From the NCBI RefSeq assembly GCF_014649335.1, contig NZ_BMSV01000001.1, positions 186,001-250,000 of the forward strand: a stretch of 64,000 bases of DNA, given 5' to 3'. The position numbers were made by a program, and so were the translations under genes. The notes beneath the pieces are model-generated. The model did not search any database. It saw nothing but the letters and a program-made list of their open reading frames with translations, and was not told where the DNA came from. The stretch is from Streptomyces roseolilacinus (GTDB taxonomy: Bacteria > Actinomycetota > Actinomycetes > Streptomycetales > Streptomycetaceae). This document shows, one piece after another, positions 33,207 to 41,413 of this stretch; within the stretch, counting starts at the first letter, position 1, and the number at the start of each line of letters is the position of its first letter.

Positions 33207-34628
33207 TCACCTCCAGCGACTGACCTCGACGTTCTCCAGGACGCCCAGGGCGTCCGGCACCAGGACCGCCGCGGAGTAGTAGGCCGTGACCAGGTACGAG
33301 ATGATGGCCTGTTCGTCGATACCCATGAAACGCACCGACGTACTCGGCTCGATCTCGTCGGGGATGCCGGTCTGACGGAGGCCGACGACGCCCTGCTCCG
33401 ACTCGCCGGTGCGCATGCAGATGACGGACGTGGTGCGCGCGTCGCTGATCGGGATCTTGTTGCAGGGGAAGATCGGCACGCCGCGCCAGGTGGGGATGCG
33501 GTGCCCGCCCACGTCGATGCTCTCCGGGACCAGGCCCCGCCTGTTGCACTCGCGGCCGAAGGCGGCGATGGCCTTCGGGTGGGCGAGGAACATCTTGCTG
33601 CCCCGCCGGCGGGAGAGCAGCTCGTCCATGTCGTCCGGGCTCGGCACGCCGTCGTGGGGCTGGAGCCGCTGGCCGTAGTCGCAGTTGGCGAGGAGGCCGA
33701 ACTCGCGGTTGTTGACCAGTTCGTGCTCCTGGCGCTCGCGCAGCGCCTCGACCGTGAGCCGCAGCTGCTGCTCGGTCTGGTTCATCGGCTGGTTGTAGAG
33801 GTCCGCCACGCGCGTGTGGACCTTCAGCACGGTCTGGGCGACGCTCAGTTCGTACTCGCGCGGGGCCGGGTCGTAGTCGACGTAGGTGTGCGGGAGGACC
33901 GGCTCGCCCCGGTGCCCGGAGGAGAGGTCGATCGCCTTCTCGCCGTACCGGTTGGTCCGCTGCCGCGGGATCGCGGCCACGCCGGCCAGGTGCGCGGCGA
34001 GGGACCCGGCGCGCTCGGCGAGGTTGAGGACGTCGGTGCGGGTCAGCACCAGCACCACGCAGGCGGTGGCGGCGCGGTGGGTGTGCTCCCAGGTGGCCCC
34101 TCCGTCGAGGAGGGACACGTCGCCGAAGTACCCGCCGTCCGCGAGGACGTCGACGACGGCCTCGTCGCCGTACGGGCCGGCGCCGACCTTCTCGACCCGG
34201 CCGTGCGCCAGCAGGAACACCCGGTCCGCGGGGGCGCCGGCCTCGGTGATCACGTCACCGGAGGCGTACACGCGCTGGGAGCACCGCTGGGCCAGCTCGG
34301 TGAGCGCCGCCTCGTCGTCGTACCCGCGCAGGGCGGGCAGCTCGCCCAGTTCGGCGGGGATCACCTCGACCCTCTCGCCGGTCTGCACGAACGTGACGCG
34401 CCCGTCGCCCACGGCGTACGTGAACCGCCGGTTCACCCGGTACGTGCCGCCCTGGACCTGCACCCACGGCAGCATCCGCAGGAGCCACCGGGAGGTGATC
34501 TCCTGCATCTGGGGCGCCGACTTGGTGGTGGTCGCCAGGTTCCGCGCCGCGGCGGTGCCGAGGCTCTGCTGCGGGGCCTGTTCGGCCCCGGCGCCGTCGC
34601 CAACCGAACCGACCGAACCAACCGACAT
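33207..34628 (-). CDS. eshA: EshA-like family 2B encapsulin shell protein with cyclic-nucleotide-binding domain
   Basis: 473 residues. A disordered N-arm ([14 protein letters not shown]) and an HK97-fold shell protein ([23 protein letters not shown] ... [40 protein letters not shown] ... [22 protein letters not shown]) are interrupted at about residues 100-195 by a CRP-type cyclic-nucleotide-binding domain ([35 protein letters not shown]). This is the layout of family 2B encapsulins and of EshA of S. griseus/S. coelicolor, which affects growth and antibiotic production. AGAGGGA lies nine bases before the ATG. It forms a protein nanocompartment, here with a prenyl synthetase as probable partner. 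Confidence 0.9.
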   Translation of the reverse strand: MSVGSVGSVGDGAGAEQAPQQSLGTAAARNLATTTKSAPQMQEITSRWLLRMLPWVQVQGGTYRVNRRFTYAVGDGRVTFVQTGERVEVIPAELGELPALRGYDDEAALTELAQRCSQRVYASGDVITEAGAPADRVFLLAHGRVEKVGAGPYGDEAVVDVLADGGYFGDVSLLDGGATWEHTHRAATACVVLVLTRTDVLNLAERAGSLAAHLAGVAAIPRQRTNRYGEKAIDLSSGHRGEPVLPHTYVDYDPAPREYELSVAQTVLKVHTRVADLYNQPMNQTEQQLRLTVEALRERQEHELVNNREFGLLANCDYGQRLQPHDGVPSPDDMDELLSRRRGSKMFLAHPKAIAAFGRECNRRGLVPESIDVGGHRIPTWRGVPIFPCNKIPISDARTTSVICMRTGESEQGVVGLRQTGIPDEIEPSTSVRFMGIDEQAIISYLVTAYYSAAVLVPDALGVLENVEVSRWR

Positions 34629-34841
34629 GGAATGTCCCTCTCGATGATCTCCGATGACCTGCCGGCGAAGCCTTTCAGCGCGCGGCGTGACGGCGCCATT
34701 ACACGAACGAGTGGGACTGGGCCGGTGCGGGACGGGGCAGCGGGGCCCGGTTTTCGATTCCCGCCCCGTCCCGCCCGCCGGGTGGGGCCCGGCCGCCCCC
34801 CGGACCGGTCCGTACGCCGCGCGAGGCCGCACAATGGGCGG

Positions 34842-35759
34842 GTGACCTTCCGCGATCCCGCCGCCGCCCTGGAGCCGCGGCTGCCCTCGCCGCTGCGGCC
34901 GGCCGACGACGACCGGTTCGCCCGGCGCGGCCTGCGGCTGCTGCTGAAGCGGGACGACCTGATCCACCCGGACCTGGTGGGCAACAAATGGCGGAAGCTG
35001 GCGCCGAACCTGGCCGCGGCGGCCGGGCGGCCGGTGCTGACGTTCGGCGGGGCGTACTCCCACCACCTGCGGGCGACCGCGGCGGCGGGGCGGCTGCTGG
35101 GCTTCCCGACCGTCGGCGTGGTCCGCGGCGACGAGCTGGCCGGGCGGCCGCTGAACCCGTCGCTGGAGCGGTGCGCGGCGGACGGGATGCGCCTGGTGTT
35201 CGTCGACCGGGCGACGTACCGGGCGAAGGGCGACCCGGAGGTGGTGGCGCGGCTGCTGCGGGACGCGCCGGAGGGCACGGTGGTCGTCCCGGAGGGCGGC
35301 AGCAACGCGGCGGCGGTGCGCGGCTGCGCGGGGCTGGGCCGGGAGCTGCGGGGCCGGGCGGACGTGGTGGCGGTGGCGTGCGGCACGGGCGGGACGCTGG
35401 CCGGGCTGGCGGCGGGCCTGGCGCCGGGGCAGCGTGCCCTGGGCGTGCCGGTGCTGAAGGGCGGCTTCCTGGGCGGGGAGGTGCGGGCGCTGCAGAGCGC
35501 GGCGTTCGGCGGGCCGGCCGGCGAGTGGAGCCTGGACGACCGGTTCCACTTCGGCGGGTACGGGCGGACGGGTCCCGGGCTGGAGGCGTTCGCGGAGGAC
35601 TTCGAGACGCGCCACGGACTTGCGGTGGAGCGGCTTTATGTCGCCAAAATGCTGTACGCGCTGGTCGCCCTGGCCGAGGAGGGCGCCTTCGCACCTGGTA
35701 CGACGGTCGCCGCGGTGGTGACCGGCCGGCCGGATCCGGACAGGGGGTGGCGGGCCTGA
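34842..35759 (+). CDS. PLP-dependent ACC deaminase / D-cysteine desulfhydrase family protein
   Basis: 305 residues of the fold-type II PLP enzymes. The Lys in VGNKWRKL (about residue 49) is the cofactor lysine, with [13 protein letters not shown] following, and a Gly-rich phosphate loop [10 protein letters not shown] near residue 187. Likely a D-cysteine desulfhydrase or deaminase of related substrates. Start is the GTG at 34842, with ACAATG just upstream suggesting a leaderless transcript. Divergent from eshA. Confidence 0.85.
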   Translation: MTFRDPAAALEPRLPSPLRPADDDRFARRGLRLLLKRDDLIHPDLVGNKWRKLAPNLAAAAGRPVLTFGGAYSHHLRATAAAGRLLGFPTVGVVRGDELAGRPLNPSLERCAADGMRLVFVDRATYRAKGDPEVVARLLRDAPEGTVVVPEGGSNAAAVRGCAGLGRELRGRADVVAVACGTGGTLAGLAAGLAPGQRALGVPVLKGGFLGGEVRALQSAAFGGPAGEWSLDDRFHFGGYGRTGPGLEAFAEDFETRHGLAVERLYVAKMLYALVALAEEGAFAPGTTVAAVVTGRPDPDRGWRA

Positions 35760-35768
35760 GACGGGGAC

Positions 35769-35794
35769 GGTTCGACCGCTCGGCGCCTGGGTAC
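35769..35794 (+). promoter_or_regulatory. SigB/SigH-type promoter upstream of prsH-sigH
   Basis: GGTTCG (35769-35774), 14-base spacer, GGGTAC (35789-35794). This matches the general-stress sigma-B family consensus (GTTT/GGGTAC with 14-16 spacing) and fits known autoregulated transcription of sigH in S. coelicolor. Confidence 0.65.
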
Positions 35795-35863
35795 GTCAAT
35801 CCTCCGCCGGATCCGCAGGATTGGGTGCCGCAGACCCCTAGCCACTGTACGTGCCCATATGTT

Positions 35864-35876
35864 TACTATGAGTGAC
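35864..35876 (+). promoter_or_regulatory. Second prsH-sigH promoter -10 with BldD-like half site
   Basis: TACTAT (35864-35869) in an AT-rich island resembles a -10, directly followed by AGTGAC (35871-35876), the left half of the BldD box. BldD repression of a sigH promoter is known in S. coelicolor. The -35 is not obvious. Confidence 0.45.
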
Positions 35877-36022
35877 GACCGTTGGTCCGGGATCCCCGGC
35901 GACACGGCGGCATGGATCGCGATAGCGTCACCGCGACTACGCATTCCTGCGTACCGCATGGTTCCGGGGAGATCGCACTCCTCCCGGTCCCCGAACGAGT
36001 TTGTGCCACCTTGGAGGTGAGG

Positions 36023-36436
36023 GTGTCCCAGATCGCAGGCGAGCCCGGGACCCAGGACTTCGTGGAAGTCCGGCTGCCCGCTGCGGGTGCCTATCTGTCC
36101 GTGCTGCGTACGGCCACGGCCGGCCTGGCGGCGCGTTTGGACTTCACCCTCGACGAGATCGAGGACCTGCGCATCGCGGTCGACGAGGCGTGCGCGATCC
36201 TGCTCCAGCAGGCCGTGGCCGGCTCGGTCCTCAGCTGCGTGTTCCGGCTGATCGACGACTCGCTGGAGGTCACGGTGTCGGCGCCCACGACCGACGGCCG
36301 CGCGCCCGAGCGCGACACGTTCGCCTGGACGGTGCTGTCCGCCCTGGCGGGCAAGGTGGACTCGTCGGTCGCGGACGACCGTACGGTCTCGATCAGCCTG
36401 TACAAACAGCGCGGCGCGGGACCCGGGCCGGCGTGA
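36023..36436 (+). CDS. prsH: RsbW-like anti-sigma factor (serine kinase fold)
   Basis: 137 residues with the GHKL ATPase fold: the N-box-like helix DLRIAVDEACAILLQQA near residue 60 and a C-terminal SVADDRTVSISLYK strand. Such proteins bind and hold the SigF/SigB-type factor encoded downstream. The GTG at 36023 is preceded by TTGGAGGTGAGG, an excellent ribosome site; longer in-frame readings back to 35882 have no support. Its stop overlaps the sigH start region (GTGATG), so expression is coupled. Called prsH or ushX in S. coelicolor. Confidence 0.9.
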   Translation: MSQIAGEPGTQDFVEVRLPAAGAYLSVLRTATAGLAARLDFTLDEIEDLRIAVDEACAILLQQAVAGSVLSCVFRLIDDSLEVTVSAPTTDGRAPERDTFAWTVLSALAGKVDSSVADDRTVSISLYKQRGAGPGPA

Positions 36437-37398
36437 TGGACGGGGGCGGTCCGGTGCGGAACGAGGAGCGCGGCCCGGGGGCCGCGGACGCGGCCGAGGG
36501 CATCGCGAGCATCCCGGAGCAGCAGGCGCGGCCGCACCCGGTGGACGGTTCGGTGGACGGCCCGGTGGAGGCGCCGGCGCGGGCGGAACGGGCGGCGCGG
36601 ATGAGCGAGAACGAGCGGCAGAACCGGAACCAGCAGCACGATCCGCAGGACCGGAGCGGCGCGCGGGCGATGTTCGTCGAGCTGCGCGGTCTGCCGGACG
36701 GCTCGCCGGAGCGGGCCGAGCTGCGCAACCGGCTGGTGCGGATGCACCTGCCCCTCGTCGAGCACCTCGCGCGCCGGTTCCGGAACCGCGGCGAGCCGCT
36801 GGACGACCTGACGCAGGTCGCGACGATCGGCCTGATCAAGTCCGTGGACCGGTTCGACCCGGAGCGGGGCGTCGAGTTCTCGACGTACGCGACGCCGACG
36901 GTCGTGGGCGAGATCAAGCGGCACTTCCGCGACAAGGGCTGGGCGGTGCGGGTGCCGCGGCGCCTGCAGGAGCTGCGGCTGTCGCTCACGACGGCGACCG
37001 CGGAGCTGTCCCAGCTGCACGGACGGTCACCGACCGTGCACGAGCTGGCGGAGAAGCTCGGGATCTCCGAGGAGGAGGTCCTGGAGGGCCTGGAGTCGGC
37101 GAACGCGTACTCGACGCTGTCGCTGGACGTGCCCGACACGGACGACGAGTCGCCCGCGGTCGCGGACACCCTGGGCGCGGAGGACGAGGCGCTGGAGGGC
37201 GTCGAGTACCGGGAGTCGCTCAAGCCGCTGCTGGAGGACCTCCCGCCGCGGGAGAAGCGGATCCTGCTGCTGCGGTTCTTCGGGAACATGACGCAGTCGC
37301 AGATCGCGCAGGAGGTGGGCATCTCCCAGATGCACGTCTCTCGGCTGCTGGCCCGCACCCTGGCCCAGCTCCGGGAGAAGCTCCTGGTGGAGGAGTGA
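36436..37398 (+). CDS. sigH: Stress-response sigma factor of the SigF/SigB family
   Basis: 320 residues from the ATG overlapping the prsH stop. The conserved sigma part begins near residue 68. Region 2 is LVEHLARRFRNRGEPLDDLTQVATIGLIKSVDRFD with STYATPTVVGEIKRHFRD, region 3 is SPTVHELAEKLGISEEEV, and region 4 is LPPREKRILLLRFFGNMTQSQIAQEVGISQMHVSR. A second in-frame ATG at 36601 (MSENERQ) would give a 265-residue short form; S. coelicolor SigH is known to exist in several N-terminal forms. Controlled by PrsH and probably by BldD and SigB-type promoters upstream. Confidence 0.93.
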   Translation: MDGGGPVRNEERGPGAADAAEGIASIPEQQARPHPVDGSVDGPVEAPARAERAARMSENERQNRNQQHDPQDRSGARAMFVELRGLPDGSPERAELRNRLVRMHLPLVEHLARRFRNRGEPLDDLTQVATIGLIKSVDRFDPERGVEFSTYATPTVVGEIKRHFRDKGWAVRVPRRLQELRLSLTTATAELSQLHGRSPTVHELAEKLGISEEEVLEGLESANAYSTLSLDVPDTDDESPAVADTLGAEDEALEGVEYRESLKPLLEDLPPREKRILLLRFFGNMTQSQIAQEVGISQMHVSRLLARTLAQLREKLLVEE

Positions 37399-37451
37399 CC
37401 CCGCGCCGCCGCCGGCGGGCCGGGGCCCTGGCGGGGTGACCCGGTGGCCCG

Positions 37452-37874
37452 TCAGGGGGTGCGGCCGGTGATGCCCAGGGCCCGGGTGGTGGTCGGGTGG
37501 ACCAGGAGGACCAGCGCGGTCACCGCCGCCACCGCCAGCACGATCCCGGCCGGGATCGCCGCGCCCACGCCCGTCAGGAGCGTGTAGGCCACCGGCAGCG
37601 CCAGGATCTGCGTGATGATCGCCGGCCCCCGGCTCCAGCTGCGGCACAGCAGCAGGCCCCGCGCCGCCAGCAGCGGGATGAGGCCGAGCGCGATGAGCGT
37701 CGCGCCGCCGGTGAGGGCCTGGGTGAAGCCGTCGGGGGTGCCGGTCAGGGTGTTCACCAGGACGTAGACGCCCCCGGCGAGGAGGGCGAGCGCCTCCAGT
37801 CCGGCCACCGCCGCGGCGGCCGTCACCCGGGCGGGGCGCGAGGCGGGGGCGGGGTTCTGTTCGCTGCTGCTCAC
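37452..37874 (-). CDS. Small four-helix membrane protein
   Basis: 140 residues with four hydrophobic segments (AAAAVAGLEALALLAGGVYVL, LTGGATLIALGLIPLLAARG, IITQILALPVAYTLLTGVG, AAIPAGIVLAVAAVTALVLL) and short polar ends, so an integral membrane protein of unknown role, conserved at this place in Streptomyces. Start is the GTG at 37874; TACCCT lies just upstream, suggesting a leaderless message. Convergent with sigH, divergent from the lipid kinase. Confidence 0.75.
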   Translation of the reverse strand: MSSSEQNPAPASRPARVTAAAAVAGLEALALLAGGVYVLVNTLTGTPDGFTQALTGGATLIALGLIPLLAARGLLLCRSWSRGPAIITQILALPVAYTLLTGVGAAIPAGIVLAVAAVTALVLLVHPTTTRALGITGRTP

Positions 37875-37943
37875 CCCAGCAGGGTAGCCGCCCGCCCCCG
37901 ACCCCCCTGGGCGCGGTACCGCACGGTAGGTAACCTGGCGGGC

Positions 37944-38912
37944 ATGCGCGCACTCCTCGTGGTCAACCCGGCAGCCACCACCACGAGTGCCCGCACCCGT
38001 GACGTGCTGATCCACGCACTCGCCAGCGAGATGAAGCTGGACGCCGTGACGACGGAGTACCGGGGCCACGCCCGGGACCTCGCCCGGCGGGCCGCCGACG
38101 CCGGGGACGTCGACCTGGTCGTCGCGCTCGGCGGGGACGGCACGGTCAACGAGGTCGTCAACGGCCTGCTGCACCGCGGCCCCGACCCGGACCGGCTGCC
38201 GCGCCTGGCGGTGGTGCCCGGTGGGTCCACGAACGTGTTCGCCCGCGCGCTCGGCCTGCCGAACGACGCGGTCGAGGCGACCGGCGCGATCCTCGACGCC
38301 CTGCGCGAGCGGCGGAGCCGGACGATCGGGCTGGGCCTGGCGGCCGGCACCCCGGGCACGGAGGACGAGGCGGTGCCGGCCCGCTGGTTCACGTTCTGCG
38401 CGGGCCTCGGCTTCGACGCGGGCGTGATCGGCCGCGTCGAGCAGCAGCGGGAGCGCGGCAAGCGGTCGACGCACGCGCTGTACCTGCGGCAGGTCGTCCG
38501 CCAGCTGCTGGTGGACCCGCACCGGCGGCACGGCACGATCACGCTGGAGCGGCCGGGCCGGGACCCGGTCGAGGACCTGGTGCTGTCGATAATCTGCAAC
38601 ACGTCCCCCTGGACGTACCTGGGGAGCAAACCGGTGTACGCGTCGCCGGAGGCGTCCTTCGACAAGGCCCTCGACGTGCTGGGGCTGAACCGGCTCTCGG
38701 GACCCGCCGTCGCCCGGTACGGGACGCAGCTGCTGACGTCCAGCCCGGAGCGCGGCCCGCGGGGCAGGCACGCGGTCTCCCTGCACGACCAGACGGACTT
38801 CACCTTGCATTCGAAGGTGCCGCTGCCGTTCCAGATGGACGGTGACCACCTGGGGCTCCGTACGAGCGTGACGTTCACAGGCGTTCGCCGTGCACTGGGT
38901 GTGATTGTGTGA
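37944..38912 (+). CDS. Diacylglycerol kinase / lipid kinase family protein
   Basis: 322 residues of the DAGK catalytic family (YegS/BmrU/DgkB-like). The N-terminal VVNPAATTTSA segment, the nucleotide loop GGDGTVNEVVNGLL (about residue 64) and VVPGGSTNVFARALGLP are seen. A C-terminal beta domain follows. Predicted to phosphorylate diacylglycerol or related lipids at the membrane face. ATG at 37944. The divergent promoter region is only 69 bases, including TAACCT. Residues 110-125 form a small insertion. Confidence 0.88.
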   Translation: MRALLVVNPAATTTSARTRDVLIHALASEMKLDAVTTEYRGHARDLARRAADAGDVDLVVALGGDGTVNEVVNGLLHRGPDPDRLPRLAVVPGGSTNVFARALGLPNDAVEATGAILDALRERRSRTIGLGLAAGTPGTEDEAVPARWFTFCAGLGFDAGVIGRVEQQRERGKRSTHALYLRQVVRQLLVDPHRRHGTITLERPGRDPVEDLVLSIICNTSPWTYLGSKPVYASPEASFDKALDVLGLNRLSGPAVARYGTQLLTSSPERGPRGRHAVSLHDQTDFTLHSKVPLPFQMDGDHLGLRTSVTFTGVRRALGVIV

Positions 38913-38916
38913 GTAG

Positions 38917-38933
38917 AAGGGCCCTTGGCCCTT
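38917..38933 (+). terminator. Lipid kinase terminator (short hairpin)
   Basis: AAGGGCC-CTT-GGCCCTT, a 7-bp stem followed by TATC, just after the stop codon. Weak but well placed. Confidence 0.5.
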
Positions 38934-39170
38934 TATCTCGAACGCTTGGGCTGGGGTCCACCCTATAGAAGTACGGCTGTGACCTAGCCGACACCGAGGA
39001 ATCAAAAAAAACTTTCCGGAAGGGGTTGTATCCGCCGCCGAGGTTTGCGAGTCTCTACGTGGCGATCGGGACGGCCCGCAACACCGGCCTCCAGTGAAAG
39101 CCAGAACCCCTCCTCAAACCAGGACCACACCAGTTCGGCTGGCCGTCGGCCCTTCCCTTGCGGGGGGATT

Positions 39171-39186
39171 CGTGAAAGCGTTCACA
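39171..39186. promoter_or_regulatory. Crp-type binding site upstream of wblE
   Basis: CGTGAAAGCGTTCACA matches the CRP-family palindrome TGTGA-N6-TCACA at nine of ten positions. It ends 43 bases before the wblE start codon. The mycobacterial orthologue whiB1 has CRP-regulated transcription, and Streptomyces Crp uses a similar GTG-N8-CAC motif, so the site is a good candidate. Confidence 0.6.
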
Positions 39187-39229
39187 TTCACAAGCAACTT
39201 GCATGCAACACCAAGGAGAGGTAGCAGCC

Positions 39230-39487
39230 ATGGACTGGCGTCACAACGCCGTTTGTCGTGAGGAAGACCCCGAGCTGTTCTTCCCCATCGGCAACACCGG
39301 TCCTGCGCTGCTGCAGATCGAGGAAGCCAAGGCCGTCTGCCGTCGCTGCCCCGTCATGGAGCAGTGCCTGCAGTGGGCGCTCGAGTCCGGCCAGGACTCC
39401 GGCGTCTGGGGTGGCCTCAGCGAGGACGAGCGCCGCGCGATGAAGCGCCGCGCCGCCCGTAACCGGGCGCGCAACGCCAGCGCCTGA
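39230..39487 (+). CDS. wblE: WhiB-like iron-sulfur regulator
   Basis: 85 residues, the shortest WhiB class. It has the [4Fe-4S] cysteines in NAVCREEDPELFF, AVCRRCPVMEQCLQWAL (four Cys in all), the VWGGLSEDERR turn and a basic C-terminus KRRAARNRAR. It matches WblE of S. coelicolor, the orthologue of mycobacterial WhiB1, an essential NO-sensitive partner of the housekeeping sigma factor. ATG at 39230 with AAGGAGAGG upstream. Next to the PdtaS-like kinase, as in mycobacteria. Confidence 0.95.
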   Translation: MDWRHNAVCREEDPELFFPIGNTGPALLQIEEAKAVCRRCPVMEQCLQWALESGQDSGVWGGLSEDERRAMKRRAARNRARNASA

Positions 39488-39540
39488 GCACCGCCACCGC
39501 GCCTCCCGAGTAGCAGCGCGCAGCAGTAACCCACAGCATT

Positions 39541-39576
39541 CGAGCCCCGGACCGTACGGATACGGTCCGGGGCTCG
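39541..39576. terminator. wblE / PdtaS bidirectional terminator
   Basis: A 16-bp perfect inverted repeat (39541-39556 with 39561-39576, loop CGGA) lying between the convergent wblE and kinase genes. Confidence 0.85.
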
Positions 39577-39623
39577 CTGCCGTCCGCACCCGCGTCCCGC
39601 GCGGCGCGCGCCGGGCGCGGCGG

Positions 39624-41087
39624 CTACCTCTGCGCGCGGACCGGGACGTCGAGCACCACGCGCGTCCCCCGGTCGGGCGCCGGGCGCATGTCGAAGGTGC
39701 CGCCCAACTCGCCCTCCACCAGCGTTCGCACGATCTGCAGTCCGAGGTTGCCGGCGCGCTGCGGGTCGAAGCCCTCCGGCAGGCCGCGGCCGTCGTCCTG
39801 GACGGTGATCAGCAGCCGGGCGTCGCGCCCGTCGCCGCGGACCGCCGTGACCTCGACCGTGCCCTGCTCGGCCGGGGCGAAGGCGTGCTCCAGGGCGTTC
39901 TGCAGGATCTCGGTGAGCACCATCGACAGGGGGGTGGCCACCTCGGCGTCCAGGATGCCGAAGCGCCCGTTGCGCCGGCAGACCACCTTGCCCGGGGAGA
40001 TCTCCGCCACCATCGAGATCACCCGGTCCGCGATGTCGTCGAACTCGACGCGCTCGTCGAGGTTCTGCGACAGGGTCTCGTGGACGATGGCGATGGAGCC
40101 GACCCGGCGCACCGCCTCGTTCAGCGCCTCCCGCCCCTGATCGGAGTCCATCCGGCGGGCCTGGAGGCGCAGCAGCGCGGCGACCGTCTGGAGGTTGTTC
40201 TTCACCCGGTGGTGGATCTCCCGGATGGTGGCGTCCTTGGTGATCAACTCGCGTTCGCGGCGGCGCAGTTCCGTCACGTCGCGGAGCAGGACGAGCGAAC
40301 CGATCCGGGTGCCCTTCGGCTTGAGGGGGATGGCGCGGAGCTGGATGACGCCGCTGTTGCCCTCGACCTCCGTCTCGCGCGGGGCGTAGCCGCTGGCCAG
40401 TTTGACGAGCGCCTCGTCGACGGGTCCGCGGGAGGGCGCCAGTTCGGCGGTGATCTGGCCGAGGTGCTGGCCGACCAGGTCGGCGGCCAGGCCGAGGCGG
40501 TGGTACGCGGAGAGCGCGTTCGGCGAGGCGTACTGGACGACGCCGTCCGCGTCGAGCCGGATCAGCCCGTCGCCGGCGCGCGGCGAGGCGTCCATGTCGA
40601 CCTGCTGCTCGGGGAAGGGGAAGGCCCCGGCGGCGATCATCTGGGCCAGGTCGGAGGCGGACTGGAGGTAGGTGAGCTCCAGCCGGGAGGGGGTGCGGAC
40701 CGTGAGCAGGTTGGTGTTGCGGGCGATCACACCGAGGACGCGGCCCTCGCGCCGCACGGGGATCGACTCGACCCGTACCGGCACCTCCTCGCGCCACTCC
40801 GGGTCGCCCTCGCGCACGATGCGGCCCTCGTCGAGGGCGGCGTCGAGCAGCGGCCGGCGGCCGCGGGGGACGAGGTGGCCCACCATGTCGTCCTGGTAGG
40901 AGGTGGGCCCGGTGTTGGGGCGCATCTGCGCGACGGAGACGTAGCGGGTGCCGTCGCGGGTGGGGACCCACAGCACGAGGTCGGCGAAGGAGAGGTCGGA
41001 GAGCAGTTGCCACTCCGAGACCAGCAGGTGGAGCCACTCGAGGTCGGACTCGCCGAGGGCGGTGTGCTGGCGGACGAGGTCGTTCAT
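39624..41087 (-). CDS. pdtaS: PdtaS-type cytosolic sensor histidine kinase
   Basis: 487 residues without membrane segments. An N-terminal GAF-like domain (VSEWQLLSDLSFADLVLWVP, VAQMRPNTGPT) is followed by a PAS domain (DGLIRLDADGVVQYASPNA, about 165-275), a HisKA_2 box with EIHHRVKNNLQTVAALLRLQ (His near 292) and a HATPase with LVLTEILQNALEHAF and DDGRGLPEG. This matches mycobacterial PdtaS, whose regulator PdtaR is an RNA-binding antiterminator. ATG at 41087. A DasR-like site lies about 108 bases upstream. The regulator partner is not in this window. Confidence 0.9.
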   Translation of the reverse strand: MNDLVRQHTALGESDLEWLHLLVSEWQLLSDLSFADLVLWVPTRDGTRYVSVAQMRPNTGPTSYQDDMVGHLVPRGRRPLLDAALDEGRIVREGDPEWREEVPVRVESIPVRREGRVLGVIARNTNLLTVRTPSRLELTYLQSASDLAQMIAAGAFPFPEQQVDMDASPRAGDGLIRLDADGVVQYASPNALSAYHRLGLAADLVGQHLGQITAELAPSRGPVDEALVKLASGYAPRETEVEGNSGVIQLRAIPLKPKGTRIGSLVLLRDVTELRRRERELITKDATIREIHHRVKNNLQTVAALLRLQARRMDSDQGREALNEAVRRVGSIAIVHETLSQNLDERVEFDDIADRVISMVAEISPGKVVCRRNGRFGILDAEVATPLSMVLTEILQNALEHAFAPAEQGTVEVTAVRGDGRDARLLITVQDDGRGLPEGFDPQRAGNLGLQIVRTLVEGELGGTFDMRPAPDRGTRVVLDVPVRAQR

Positions 41088-41413
41088 GGACGGCACCCTG
41101 CGAGCGTACCCGTGTGGTTGAACCTGGTGCTTTGCCGGTCCGTGGTGGAGGATGGACCGGTACAGCACCTTCCGCCGACGGATGGACAGACGGAATTGGT
41201 CTAGTCCACAATGGGTGGTAAGGCTTCCGCCCTCCCCGCACAGGAGGGCGGACCGAGGCTCCGGCGCTCTCTGCCCTGACTGCGCCGAGGCCTCACCCGC
41301 GGCCGCGGGACCGCACACCCTCGGCCGTTGCAACTCCGGGCTGCGGTGCCGGACGGGTTGAGGGTCCCGTCGCGGCGCCGCGGCCCGCGGGTGCTCCTGG
41401 GGCCCCGTGGCCC
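41088..41413. other. Promoter region of the PdtaS gene
   Basis: About 326 bases between the kinase start and the SIS-domain gene stop. The only clear signal is the DasR-like palindrome at 41195-41210. The right half is GC-rich and non-coding and probably carries the 3' end of the SIS transcript. Confidence 0.5.
41195..41210. promoter_or_regulatory. dre-like (DasR) site upstream of the PdtaS gene
   Basis: ATTGGTCTAGTCCACA differs from the core dre consensus TGGTCTAGACCA at one base. It is 108-123 bases upstream of the kinase start. Confidence 0.55.

Larger units (their letters stand above)
38913..39229. other. Long leader/promoter region of wblE
   Basis: About 317 bases before wblE. It holds the lipid-kinase terminator, a TATAGA hexamer at 38964, an A-tract (39004-39011), an inverted repeat TTCCGGAA (39015-39022), and the Crp-like GTGA-N6-TCAC site (39171-39186). 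No small gene was found. Confidence 0.5.

Noticed and set aside
38998..39027. GGAAT ... GTT upstream of wblE as a sigma-R promoter
   Set aside because: The spacing is 22 bases, too long for the sigma-R consensus of 18-19.
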